Of a stretch of 64,000 nucleotides of DNA, positions 54,068-63,026 are shown one piece after another. Origin of the DNA: Chromatiaceae bacterium (lineage in GTDB: Bacteria; Pseudomonadota; Gammaproteobacteria; Chromatiales; Chromatiaceae); the NCBI GenBank assembly GCA_024235175.1, contig JACKMX010000004.1, positions 186,001-250,000 on the forward strand. The letters are read 5' to 3'. The first letter of the stretch is position 1; every line of letters begins with the position of its first letter. The notes beneath the pieces are model-generated. The model was not told where the DNA came from and did no database searches. It saw only the letters and a program-made list of their open reading frames with translations. Made by a program: the position numbers and the translations under genes.

Positions 54068-56956
54068 CTAAATCTCGTATTGCAGCGTGCTGATCTCCAA
54101 TGGATAGAGATCCGCATCCAGATAGAGCAGCTGATGGGGTTTCACCGAGACCCGGCGAATGCCGCCGTCATCTGCTTTATGCAAGCGTGGACGACTCTCT
54201 GCGCTCATTGCCGGATAAGGTGTGGAGAGGATTTCGCAATGCCCGTTCTCCACCCCCTCCACCTGTTCCAGCAGAGCAATCACCTCACTGCGGAACAGGG
54301 GTTGTCCCAGCTTGCGTTGTTTCAAGGCCAATCCGTTCCGCAGCTGTTCCCGCACCGCCTGTTCAACCTGCCTTTTATCGAAAGCCGCCTCATCCACCAT
54401 CAGCGAGATGCGCAGATGCAGCAGTACAGGCACATAGGAGATAACCGACACCGGTGTGGCCGGTGCGGAGTGCTCCTGCAGATAGGTCTGGATCAGGTTT
54501 GCGGTTTCGGAACCCGCGGCAAAGGTCGCCCCACCGGCAGCCACCACCACCACCTCGATCAGAGGTCGCGCCGGCCGGTCGGGCATCCGCTCGAAAGCCC
54601 GGGCCTGCCAGACCATGCTGTGATGCGCAGCCAGATGGGTGAAATCATCCAGGGAGACCGCTCTCGATAGGGCCAGCACCGTAGCGGGTGCGGATTCGCG
54701 CATCGATTCGGTCGACTCCTTCTCCGCACCTCCACTGCTGGCCAGCGGCGCAACGAAGCTCTCCACCAGGCGGTGCGGCCGGGCGATCTTCACCAATGCA
54801 TCAGGTTCGAGGTTGCCCTCCTCCCCATAACCTGTCCGATAACGCACACGGACATTGTCGAGACCTGTAGGCAGACGCCTGCCGTTGCGGCCGTCGCCGA
54901 AACGGACCGACAGCACCCCATCCTGATCCACCATGACCTGATAGTGAGGGTCTTCAGGGGATGAGTGCGAGAGATCCTCAACCTGCTGCCAGGTGCGCTG
55001 TCCCACTCGCAGCGTCAGATCGGCGCGCACCCCGGGCGCAAAGTTGGCATCTGACACCCAGGAGATGCGCTCGGTGGGCAGTGCGAAGGTTTGATTGGAC
55101 TGTGCGGCATCACCGTTGCCGACTATCTTCTCCGGCTGAGTTTCACCATGCGTCGCCCGCGCCACATTGGCGTAGAGGATGCAGTCATGACGGCTCAGGC
55201 CTGCTGCATTTTCATCCAGATGAAAAGGCGGCGAGAGATGCAGTTTGCTCAGGCCACCGCTGTTGACGATCTCCTTCAGCTCCACCACTGCCGCGAACCC
55301 TTCACCGGCGCAGATCAGTTTTTGTCCCAGCTTCAACTCATCTGCAGGTGCACCATCCGCCAGCTCCAGCACCGTCACCGCTTCGCTGCTTGCCGAACTC
55401 CAGGCATGCCGGCCGTTGATGTCATGATCGCGGGGCTGCAATGAGAGTTTGAATCCCGAGCGCAGCAGCGACACGGATTTGCCTGCTCCGGCCAGCACCA
55501 GTTCGAACCACTCTTTATCTGCATTGATCTCATCGATCCGGTAGACGGCCTTGGAGTTATCCTTGTGCGTGACCAGTGCCCAACTGCCGGATTGGAGATC
55601 CTTGGCCTTGCCGGCGAAGCGGACCTCGGTCAGAACCGCCTGCTCGATGACCGCTTCATGCTCTTCGGCGGGATAGTAGATACGATCGCCAAGATTCCCC
55701 GAGACATAGTAGATATACCCAACATGGACGTCGTCTTCATCATGGATGTGCTCCTTATGCACGGTCAGGCTGAGCTCTTTCAGATCCGCATCGACCAGTG
55801 GGCCATGTGTGCCATCGTCCCCGTAAGGCAGAACATAGACATTCGGACCGTTGGTCAGCTTTGGCTGACTCTGCCGGTTCAGGCTGCGTGCCCGGAACAG
55901 TTTTTCACCCGCTGCCGGCGCCGCTTCGGTTTCGGCAAACTGGATATGCCGAAACGCATTCTCCCGTACCTGCCGGACCCGCCAGTCCGAACCCTGCCTG
56001 CCGAAAACGATTTCACCTTCAGCCAGGTTCGTCTGTTGCTTCAGCAACGCGCTGCCGTCACCGTTGGCCAGTGGCGAGGCGACAAATCCAGGCTGCAGAT
56101 AGAGTGTGGAGTTGTAGTATTGAAAGCTGCTGTCCAACGCCCCGGTCGAGACAATTTTGAGCGTGAGGTATGCCCCCTCGCCATCCTCAGCCAGGCTGTC
56201 GACCTTCACCGGCAGACCCCTATCCGGAGTGGCCAGCACCCCCAGATCTCCCACGCTCACATCCTCCGGCATCTCCCGCAGCGGGAAGTGGATCACCCCG
56301 GCGAGGACTCGCCCGGATTGCAGGCGTCCGGATTTGGCTGCAATAGGATCAATCAGCTTCAACTGGGTGAGATTTCTGTCCCACTCTTTCAGGTAAAGTT
56401 GATTCAGACGGTCACTGCCCGTCAGTTTCTCCTGGGTTTCGAAAACCACGGTCGGCGCACCGTCCACCGGCTTGTTCTTGACCGCAAAACCCACCCCCAC
56501 TTCGCCGCTCTCCCCCGCCTTGAACAGCAGGGCGATATAGGTCTCTGCCGAGGCCGGCGGCGAGGGTCGGTAGCCGAGCATCGCCACCAGCTTGCGGATG
56601 TTGTCCCACTCAACCGCGGTGGTCAGGTAGGCTTCGTTGGCATATGCGTCGGTGTACTCTCCCAACACATGGGCGCTGCGGGCAAAAGTGCGCAGGATCT
56701 CCCAGGCGTAGTCGCGGCGCTCGTCATAATACTGGGCGTTAAGGCGCTTGCGTCTCTGACTGCGGGTTTCGCTCGCCAGCTCAGGAAAACGGCTCGCCAG
56801 CTCCTGCCAGCTCGGTTCACCCTCCAGATCGAACTCCTCCACCAGCTGTTGGCGCAGGGTCTCCAGATAGGTGATCGCATTGCCGTCTATATAGCGGAAC
56901 CGGCTGAGACCGGCCCGGTTCCAGCGGGTCAGATCCTGTTTCTCATTGAGCCTCAT
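54068..56956 (-). CDS. Large baseplate wedge protein (Afp11/Pvc11-like, baseplate J superfamily)
   Basis: 962 residues, the size of Pvc11/Afp11. The C-terminal half contains the baseplate-J core: TLRVGQRTWQQVEDLS, SVRFGDGRNGRRLPTG, VRVRYRTGYGEEGNL, then VSLDDFTHLAAHHSMVWQARA and a gp6-like wedge end. The N-terminal half is a winding multidomain region. It assembles the wedge around the hub with the second J-type protein, whose gene overlaps its start by four bases (ATGA). Confidence 0.9.
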   Translation of the reverse strand: MRLNEKQDLTRWNRAGLSRFRYIDGNAITYLETLRQQLVEEFDLEGEPSWQELASRFPELASETRSQRRKRLNAQYYDERRDYAWEILRTFARSAHVLGEYTDAYANEAYLTTAVEWDNIRKLVAMLGYRPSPPASAETYIALLFKAGESGEVGVGFAVKNKPVDGAPTVVFETQEKLTGSDRLNQLYLKEWDRNLTQLKLIDPIAAKSGRLQSGRVLAGVIHFPLREMPEDVSVGDLGVLATPDRGLPVKVDSLAEDGEGAYLTLKIVSTGALDSSFQYYNSTLYLQPGFVASPLANGDGSALLKQQTNLAEGEIVFGRQGSDWRVRQVRENAFRHIQFAETEAAPAAGEKLFRARSLNRQSQPKLTNGPNVYVLPYGDDGTHGPLVDADLKELSLTVHKEHIHDEDDVHVGYIYYVSGNLGDRIYYPAEEHEAVIEQAVLTEVRFAGKAKDLQSGSWALVTHKDNSKAVYRIDEINADKEWFELVLAGAGKSVSLLRSGFKLSLQPRDHDINGRHAWSSASSEAVTVLELADGAPADELKLGQKLICAGEGFAAVVELKEIVNSGGLSKLHLSPPFHLDENAAGLSRHDCILYANVARATHGETQPEKIVGNGDAAQSNQTFALPTERISWVSDANFAPGVRADLTLRVGQRTWQQVEDLSHSSPEDPHYQVMVDQDGVLSVRFGDGRNGRRLPTGLDNVRVRYRTGYGEEGNLEPDALVKIARPHRLVESFVAPLASSGGAEKESTESMRESAPATVLALSRAVSLDDFTHLAAHHSMVWQARAFERMPDRPARPLIEVVVVAAGGATFAAGSETANLIQTYLQEHSAPATPVSVISYVPVLLHLRISLMVDEAAFDKRQVEQAVREQLRNGLALKQRKLGQPLFRSEVIALLEQVEGVENGHCEILSTPYPAMSAESRPRLHKADDGGIRRVSVKPHQLLYLDADLYPLEISTLQYEI

Positions 56957-58140
56957 CCCGGCTTTCCTCCGTGCAGTACGATCCGTAGCGAACCCCGCTC
57001 CGGGATCACGGCCTTGTCCTCCAGCACCGCCACCTCATGCCCCTGCAAGACGATGCGCCCGCTGCCGGACTGATCCGTATAGATGGAGCCAATCCGTTTC
57101 ATGCGGTTTATGCAGACCGACTCCACCCCATCCAGCGCCATCAGCACCTCGATGATGTCGCTGGCCACGACATCCTCGCCGAACTGCAGCCGGCCTGGGG
57201 CAAAAAATCCATCGGTCTGATCCACCAGCGCCGAGCGCACTGCATCCCGGATCTCGGAGCGGTAATGGTCACCGGCAATGCGCACCGAAATGGAGAGCAC
57301 CACGCCCACCAGAGTGGCACTCTTCAGCAGCACCTCCTGACCGACCATACGCTGCCGTTTGATCACATTCTGCAGCAGCGTCCTGGAGCTGGCGCCCTCG
57401 ATGGCCGGCATCTCGCCCGGAGCTATCTCCTGGTCCCGGTAGTAATCACTCAGTTCCGCCACGAAGCGGGCATAAGCGTCCGCAGCATCCTCGGTGTCGC
57501 CGGCGATCTTATCCTGTGTCAGCGCCTCGTCGAGGCTGAGATTGTTGATCAGGCGCACCACCACATGGTGGGTATACCAGGAACCGCTCCAGTCGGCATA
57601 GGCGTCCGCATCGAGCACCAGCGGGTGGGGCATCAGCTGGTCGCGGTAGTCCTGCTCGGTGACCATGCGGTGCTGCCGGTGGATCGATTCCGGGCCTTTG
57701 CGCTTCGCCTCTTCCATCAGATGCGGGTAGTAGCGCCACAGCCTCTCCAGATCCTCTGCGCTGCTGACATCCTCACCGGCATGCAGCAAGGGTTTATAGC
57801 CGATCATCTCCAGTAGGCGGCGCACCGTATCGGGACGCCGTGCGCTCTCCAGAAAAGCCTCGGCCTGAATGCGGTCCTGCATGTCAGAGAGCTGATCCAG
57901 CACCACCGCAAGCGCCTCCACCAGCACCACCTCCATGTCCGCCGGAGTCCAGTTGCGCCGCTCGGGGAAACGCGCCGCCAGCTCCTCCAGCATGAACAGC
58001 CGGTAACCGTCATAATCCCGCAGGTCCCAATCGAAATCGTCGCCGATCTCCGGCAGCGGCGCAGGCAGCTCCACGCTGCGGTTGCCGCAGTCGCCGCAAC
58101 CCTCGGTGTAGCTCAGTTTGACTTGCGGTTCATCAGCCAT
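56953..58140 (-). CDS. Second baseplate J-like wedge protein
   Basis: 395 residues from ATG 58140 (GGAG seven bases upstream; a GTG at 58143 is an alternative, both giving stop-start overlap with gp25). The N-terminus holds CGDCGN, then AARFPERRNWTPADMEVVLVEALAVVLDQLSDMQDRI and the J-fold strands toward the C-terminus (LVGVVLSISVRIAGDHYRSE, LQFGEDVVASDIIEVLMAL). The J fold places it in the wedge; it is about as long as gp6-like partners. The N-terminal CxxC may bind metal. Confidence 0.88.
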   Translation of the reverse strand: MADEPQVKLSYTEGCGDCGNRSVELPAPLPEIGDDFDWDLRDYDGYRLFMLEELAARFPERRNWTPADMEVVLVEALAVVLDQLSDMQDRIQAEAFLESARRPDTVRRLLEMIGYKPLLHAGEDVSSAEDLERLWRYYPHLMEEAKRKGPESIHRQHRMVTEQDYRDQLMPHPLVLDADAYADWSGSWYTHHVVVRLINNLSLDEALTQDKIAGDTEDAADAYARFVAELSDYYRDQEIAPGEMPAIEGASSRTLLQNVIKRQRMVGQEVLLKSATLVGVVLSISVRIAGDHYRSEIRDAVRSALVDQTDGFFAPGRLQFGEDVVASDIIEVLMALDGVESVCINRMKRIGSIYTDQSGSGRIVLQGHEVAVLEDKAVIPERGSLRIVLHGGKPG

Positions 58141-58541
58141 CACTCATCTCCATTAAACACGAACTGCAGCTTCTCGGAGTGCTGCAGTGCTGCCATCTGG
58201 TAGCTGATCAGAATCATCAGCTTTTCATTCTCTCCGGTGACCTCCACCGCCAGAGACTCCGGCAGCACTTCGCCCTTCAGGGCCTCCGCCAGCGTCGCCA
58301 GCAGGCGCTTCTTCACCAACTCCCAGAGCGGCGAACTGTTGGGTTCGAACACCAGAGCACGGGCGCCGATGCCAAAGTCCGGCCGGTACCACCGCTCTCC
58401 TGGGTTGGTGAACAGGATCTGCTCGATCTGCTCGCGCACATGCTGATGGCGGCTGCTGATTTCCGCGCCCTGTGCGCCGACACGAAACGGAAAGCGCATG
58501 TAGTCACGGTTGTTGAGGCGGGTTCGGGTCAAATCTGACAT
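58140..58541 (-). CDS. GPW/gp25 family baseplate protein
   Basis: 133 residues with the family block VREQIEQILFTNPGERWYRPDFGIG, then LVFEPNSSPLW, the signature of T4 gp25 / phage P2 gpW and of Pvc9-like proteins. It holds the wedge to the sheath and hub. It ends one base beyond the ATG of the next gene (TGATG overlap) and starts two bases after the spike gene stop. Confidence 0.95.
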   Translation of the reverse strand: MSDLTRTRLNNRDYMRFPFRVGAQGAEISSRHQHVREQIEQILFTNPGERWYRPDFGIGARALVFEPNSSPLWELVKKRLLATLAEALKGEVLPESLAVEVTGENEKLMILISYQMAALQHSEKLQFVFNGDE

Positions 58542-58542
58542 G

Positions 58543-59367
58543 TCACTTCACCATACTCGTCGAGCTGAGGGTGCTGAACTCACCCTGGGGAATGGGTGGC
58601 GAGGTGGGTGCGCCGGGCAGGGTGCTGGTATGCATATGGGTGGCGAACAGGCTGAGAAAACTGGCGCCCTTGATCAGGGGTTCGCCGCCGGAACCACCCA
58701 GATTCACCATGCTCCCCTCGATGGTCACCATAGCGCTGCTGCTCACCTTCACGCCACTTGCCTCCATCACGATCCGGTTGCCGCTGCTGTCGGTTACCGT
58801 GGTGCCCGTGGCATCCATCACCAGCGTGTTGCCGTTGCTGTCGGAGATCTCGACCGAGGAACCGGATGCATTCATCACCAGCGTCGCGCCGGCCGCATCG
58901 GTGATCTGCACCACCCCCTCCGGATCGACCTTCATTTCACTGCCCGCCGGGTGGTAGAGACGGAACTCCTCCTCACCGTCGGTATCGTCGAATGAGAGGA
59001 TATGTCCTGACGGGGTCTTGAGTTCGCGCATATCTGGGGAGCGGCCGGCAGCCTCGGATGGGACATCGGCGCTCTGCTGCCACATGGTGCCGGTCCAGAT
59101 CGGCTTGTTCACATTGCCCGCTTCAAACTCGACCCATACCTGGGCACCGATTTCCGGCACCATGAACAGCCCCTGATCCGCCAGACCGCCGAAGGGCAGA
59201 CAGGGTTCCGCCCAGTGAGTCACCATCTCGCTGCCCAGTACTCCGGGTACCCGCAGAGTCACGCGTGCGCGGTTTTCCGGATCCTGATTATCCACCACCA
59301 GCCCCCGGTATTTGCCGAAATACTGCTCCTGGGAGCGAGTCACCAGCTGTTGAATCGGCTCTTCCAT
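58543..59367 (-). CDS. gpV/VgrG-like spike protein
   Basis: 274 residues from ATG 59367 (ATGA overlap with the hub gene). The OB-fold domain begins near YRGLVVDNQDPENRARVTLRVPG and ends with the VNKPIWTGTMW element. Then comes a repetitive triangular beta-helix with units of the form GNTLVMDATGTTVTDSSG. Finally a short C-terminal tail holds His, Thr and Pro residues (ATHMHTSTLPGAP). It is the membrane-piercing spike; the longer frame to 59493 overlaps the hub gene and is not used. Confidence 0.93.
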   Translation of the reverse strand: MEEPIQQLVTRSQEQYFGKYRGLVVDNQDPENRARVTLRVPGVLGSEMVTHWAEPCLPFGGLADQGLFMVPEIGAQVWVEFEAGNVNKPIWTGTMWQQSADVPSEAAGRSPDMRELKTPSGHILSFDDTDGEEEFRLYHPAGSEMKVDPEGVVQITDAAGATLVMNASGSSVEISDSNGNTLVMDATGTTVTDSSGNRIVMEASGVKVSSSAMVTIEGSMVNLGGSGGEPLIKGASFLSLFATHMHTSTLPGAPTSPPIPQGEFSTLSSTSMVK

Positions 59368-60506
59368 CAAAGGACTCCTGCCAGTATATGATCGCTGCTG
59401 GTTTCGTCTCCGGCAGCCGCATTGCGGATCAACTCGAAATTGACGTGATAGCCGCCGGCATCGAAAGTATGGGTGGTGCGATCGACATACCACTTGCCGT
59501 TGTTCTGTCCCGTGCCGCCCACCTCCACCACCGTGCCGGGCAGCAGCAGGCCGCCGTAGGCGGTGCCATCCAATCGGCCACTTGCCTTGAGTTTGAAGGA
59601 GCGCTCCTCTGCCTGGCCCTGGGCGCTGGCTTCGGCACTCTGTTCATTATTGCCGTCACCCGGCGGCAGGCACCATTCGAAGTCGTCCAGCCCGCGGTCG
59701 GAGGAGTCGGCGCTGCGGGTGCCGAACAGCTGCAGCTGCGGCACCTGACTGGCCTGCTCGATCTCGGTACCGCTGAGAGGTGCGGTGCTGAAGCGGATCC
59801 GATCCGGCTGGTAGCCGTCATAGGAGACATTGAAGGTGAGGCAGTTGGTCTCCCTCCCGGCATGGATCATCAACTTGCTGCCGGAGGCCTCGGCGGAGGC
59901 CCTGGGCGGGCCGTAATAGAGCTCCCGCACCCCGCCCTGACGATCGCGCAGATACCACTCGTACTGGTTCTCCTCGGCCAATTCACGAATGAAGCGGTAG
60001 TCGGTCTTGTTCTGGTGGCGGCTGTCGACCGGGGTGGAGGTCAGATCGGTCTCCAGCGTGAGGCCATATGGGGCGATGATCTCGCGGATGATATCCAGAC
60101 TCTCCCGCTCCTCATCCCAGGTAACGCGCCTGCAGTTGCGGTCCATGGCGGCAAAGATGTCCTGGCAGCTGAGGGTCACCGTGGCTACGCTGCCGCTCTC
60201 CGGGATATCGGTGCTGATCTCCCGGATATAACCGCTGAAGAAAGGCTCTTCGACATCGCCGAACACAACCAGGATCTCCACCTGTGCCCAGGTCTGCACC
60301 CGGTCGTCCTCCGCCAGCGGCCAGCGGCCATCCGTATCCCGCAGCACAGCGAAGGTCAAGGTCGCCTGAGAGCTGTCGCGTCGCTGCAGTACAACCTCCG
60401 TGGTTTGCAGATTCTGGTAGAACTCGGAAAACTCGCTGCCGCCGATCTTTACGATGCATTCGCCGGTGTCACGGGTGTTCAGTCCGAGGAAACTGGCCAG
60501 ACTCAT
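59367..60506 (-). CDS. gpD/gp27-like hub protein
   Basis: 379 residues. YDGYQPDRIRFS, REIIAPYGLTLETDLT and DYRFIRELAEENQYEWYLRD match the phage late control protein D / VgrG hub domain, which forms the trimeric hub that caps the tube. Hub and spike are separate genes here, whereas Pvc8/Afp8 fuse them in one protein. It overlaps both neighbours by four bases (ATGA). The C-terminal ~40 residues make a beta-rich tail. Confidence 0.92.
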   Translation of the reverse strand: MSLASFLGLNTRDTGECIVKIGGSEFSEFYQNLQTTEVVLQRRDSSQATLTFAVLRDTDGRWPLAEDDRVQTWAQVEILVVFGDVEEPFFSGYIREISTDIPESGSVATVTLSCQDIFAAMDRNCRRVTWDEERESLDIIREIIAPYGLTLETDLTSTPVDSRHQNKTDYRFIRELAEENQYEWYLRDRQGGVRELYYGPPRASAEASGSKLMIHAGRETNCLTFNVSYDGYQPDRIRFSTAPLSGTEIEQASQVPQLQLFGTRSADSSDRGLDDFEWCLPPGDGNNEQSAEASAQGQAEERSFKLKASGRLDGTAYGGLLLPGTVVEVGGTGQNNGKWYVDRTTHTFDAGGYHVNFELIRNAAAGDETSSDHILAGVL

Positions 60507-60790
60507 TTACGCGGCTCCCGGGAGGCCGGAATAGCCACCACATCTCCGTGCATCCCCTCATCCAGCAGTTCGAAGCCGTACAGAAACTCCACATTGGCAT
60601 CCATCACCCGCCACCAGCGGCGGTCGCTCTTGTAGTAATCGTTGGCCAGATGATCGAGCCTGTCTGTGTGCAACACCGTATGCTCCACTACGCCGCGCGG
60701 CGAACTGAGGCGGCGTTCGCGATAACCGCTGAAGCCCTTCTCCTCGCTGAAAGCCTGAGTGTTTTCATATCTGGAACCTTTTCTTCGCAT
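60503..60790 (-). CDS. Small tail-X/LysM-like protein
   Basis: 95 residues. VVEHTVLHTDRLDHLANDYYKSDRRWWRVMDANVE resembles the LysM/tail X fold: a start like HTV-x-x-x-D-x-L-D-x-L-A, followed by W-R-x-M-x-x-N. Tail X binds around the tube and cell wall in contractile phages. Its gene starts 12 bp after the tube-associated gene stop and overlaps the hub gene by four bases. Confidence 0.82.
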   Translation of the reverse strand: MRRKGSRYENTQAFSEEKGFSGYRERRLSSPRGVVEHTVLHTDRLDHLANDYYKSDRRWWRVMDANVEFLYGFELLDEGMHGDVVAIPASREPRK

Positions 60791-60802
60791 AGTCCGGTTC
60801 TC

Positions 60803-61435
60803 CTAGAAAGGCATGGGCAGATTCAGCAGATTGGCTGCCGACATGATCATTCGCTGCACCTGCTCCACCTGGTAGAAGGGATTGGCGCTCTCCAGCACCT
60901 GCAAGGTGAGAGTGGCCTCGGCCCTATAGGGTTTGAGCAGCGGCAGATGGGCCTTCTCCTCGATGCTGAGGCTGGTGATAAAAACCGGCAGGATATGCGT
61001 GCCCCAGACAAACAGCAGCACCGACAGGTGTTCATCCCGCTCATGTGCATGGGCACCGCCGCCGGTGAGGGATGACATCATCTGGAAGGGACCGGGACCA
61101 TTGACCTTCGGCTCAACCATGCTGCGCAGGGTTGCGATCTCGGGTTCCACCCCCGAAACCAACGCCACCGCGTGCATCGGGTGACTTGTGTCGCTCAGCT
61201 TATCGGTGGCGTCGAGCAGGATTTTGAAGGAGATGGTCTCGGCGGTGGCCGATGCCGCCTGGCCGATACGGTTGCCCTCCCCAGGTGTGGTGAAGTCGAT
61301 GATCGGCAACGCGCTTCCGTCGAATGTGACGGTACGGCTGCGGGTCAGTGACTCCGGATTGAATTCGAACTCCAGCAGCAGCGGCGGCAGGCTCAGTGCG
61401 TATTCCACCAGCATACCTTTGGCGGTTTTGATCAT
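60803..61435 (-). CDS. Tube-associated protein, Pvc7/Afp7-like
   Basis: 210 residues. The start MIKTAKGMLVEYALSLPPLLLEFEFNPESLTRSRTVTF and the block GAHAHERDEHLSVLLFVWG with HILPVFITSLSIEEKAHLPLLKPYRAEATLTL fit the eCIS protein that connects the tube to the spike (often annotated as a LysM- or tube-initiator-like protein). No membrane segment. Its ATG shares four bases with the preceding 83-aa gene stop (ATGA). Confidence 0.85.
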   Translation of the reverse strand: MIKTAKGMLVEYALSLPPLLLEFEFNPESLTRSRTVTFDGSALPIIDFTTPGEGNRIGQAASATAETISFKILLDATDKLSDTSHPMHAVALVSGVEPEIATLRSMVEPKVNGPGPFQMMSSLTGGGAHAHERDEHLSVLLFVWGTHILPVFITSLSIEEKAHLPLLKPYRAEATLTLQVLESANPFYQVEQVQRMIMSAANLLNLPMPF

Positions 61436-61683
61436 CTCTCCCTCCTGCGCGGCAGGGACGCCTTACCCTGATCCGCCAGCTGCGTGCCAAGCTGCGCGGC
61501 CACCAGTCTGCCTGAACCGGTAAAAACCCCCTGCAGCAGAAAATCGAGCCGCTGTGCAGATTGAAGATCGGTGGCCTGCCTCTGGATCTGTTCGGCGACC
61601 TGTATGGCCAGGTGAGCCGCATCGCCCTGCCACCCTTTCGGCAGCCGTATATTGATATTGTCGATGATCACCTGGCGGCTCAC
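61432..61683 (-). CDS. 83-aa protein with GTG start, unknown
   Basis: A short gene in the operon. The GTG at 61683 overlaps the ATPase TGA (GTGA) and the stop at 61432 overlaps the next gene's ATG (ATGA), so both junctions are translationally coupled. The product (VSRQVIIDNINIRLPKGWQG...) has two helices and a basic Arg-rich end (SLPRRRER). No family is recognised. It may be an adaptor or chaperone of the tube. A longer frame to 61956 is antisense-like in composition upstream and overlaps the ATPase, so it is rejected. Confidence 0.78.
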   Translation of the reverse strand: MSRQVIIDNINIRLPKGWQGDAAHLAIQVAEQIQRQATDLQSAQRLDFLLQGVFTGSGRLVAAQLGTQLADQGKASLPRRRER

Positions 61684-63026
61684 GTCGCCTCCCCCTGACT
61701 GATCTCTCTTGGCAGAAATCCGGCCAGCTGACGCAGCTGGTTGATGCGGGTCTGGCCATCGCTCTTCTGCAGCACACGCCAGACTCCTATCGCCACCTGC
61801 TGCATTCCGATGGGAGAACAATCCGCTGCGGCCAGAATCGCCGCATGGTGCGCCGCATTGCGGATCTCGCCACCGGTCAGGGCCACCGCCTCCGCCACCA
61901 GCGCAAGATCCAGATCTGCGGCTCTGGGCGCTTTTTGCGGTAGCAGGTGCTGCCACAGGGCCAACCGCTCCTGGGCTTCGGGACGCGGGAAGGTGACCAC
62001 GAAATGGAAGCGGCGCTGAAACGCCTGATCGATCTGCTTACGCAGATTGGTGGTCAGTATGCAGGGTCCCTGGTGCTGCTCGATACGCGACAGCAGATGG
62101 CTGACCTCCATGTTGGCGTAACGGTCCCGGGCATCCTTGACCTCGCCGCGCTTGCCCATCAGAGCGTCCACCTCGTCGAACTGCAGCAGGATATCCCGCC
62201 CCTGTACCGCATCGAACAGAGCGTTCAGGTTTTTTTCGGTCTCGCCAATGTACTTACTCACAAGCGCCCCGAGATCGACCCGGTAGAGGTCCCAGCCGAG
62301 CTGTTTGGCGATTACGCTGGCGGCAAAAGTCTTGCCGGTTCCGGAGGGTCCGCTGAACAGTGCTATCGGGCCGCCTGCGGGCCGGCCGCCCCACTCGTTC
62401 ACCACCTGTCCGGCATGACTGATCCAGAGCAGGTACTCCTGCAGCATGCGGCGCTGCGCTGGCAGAATGATCAGCTCATCCCACTCCGCCTGAATATCGA
62501 TCGGCACCGCGCCGGGCACTCGCAAACGGCGTCTTGGCAGACCCGTCAACAGGGGCAGGAGAGCCGGATGCGGCTGCAACTGCAGCAGCGGACCCTCCCC
62601 CTCGCCCAGCACCAGTCCACGGCCGACCAGCTCGCCCTGCTCCTGAGCCAGCTGCTCGGCCAGCGCATACTCCTGGTCGGTGAATGCCAGCAGGCGATGC
62701 AGAAAGGCCAGGGTTGGATTGATGGTGCTGCTCTGTTGCAGATCCTGAAACAGCAGCGCCACATTCGGATTGATTGCCGGCGCATAGATGGCTGCCAGCA
62801 TGTCCAGAGCCAGTTCCGGCAGGTTCTCCAGCGGCAGGCTGTTCCAGAGTCTGCCCTCCTGACGCAGCAACTCCACCTGATGCTGGCTCTCCCTGAGCTG
62901 AGCCAACAGGCCCTCCGTGGGCTGCCTTCCTCCTCTCGACTCAAGCAGACAGAAGGCGAGCAGCTCGATGCGCTTCCACTCCGCGCTCAGGCTTGCCGGA
63001 CGGACCATCTCCGCCACCACAGCCAT
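61680..63026 (-). CDS. AAA+ ATPase of the injection system, Pvc15/Afp15-like
   Basis: 448 residues from ATG 63026 (ATGA overlap with the upstream gene). Residues ~1-215 are an N-terminal family-specific domain; the AAA+ domain has Walker A SGPSGTGKT, Walker B LLQFDEVDALMGKRGE and the second region ILTTNLRKQIDQAFQRRF. The C-terminal lid holds GGEIRNAAHHAAILAA. Pvc15-like ATPases are needed for assembly or cargo loading. It is the one enzyme of this locus in the window. Confidence 0.95.
   Translation of the reverse strand: MAVVAEMVRPASLSAEWKRIELLAFCLLESRGGRQPTEGLLAQLRESQHQVELLRQEGRLWNSLPLENLPELALDMLAAIYAPAINPNVALLFQDLQQSSTINPTLAFLHRLLAFTDQEYALAEQLAQEQGELVGRGLVLGEGEGPLLQLQPHPALLPLLTGLPRRRLRVPGAVPIDIQAEWDELIILPAQRRMLQEYLLWISHAGQVVNEWGGRPAGGPIALFSGPSGTGKTFAASVIAKQLGWDLYRVDLGALVSKYIGETEKNLNALFDAVQGRDILLQFDEVDALMGKRGEVKDARDRYANMEVSHLLSRIEQHQGPCILTTNLRKQIDQAFQRRFHFVVTFPRPEAQERLALWQHLLPQKAPRAADLDLALVAEAVALTGGEIRNAAHHAAILAAADCSPIGMQQVAIGVWRVLQKSDGQTRINQLRQLAGFLPREISQGEAT

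Noticed and set aside
55565..57073. Plus-strand 502-codon frame
   Set aside because: It is antisense to the large wedge protein, whose baseplate-J motifs are unambiguous.
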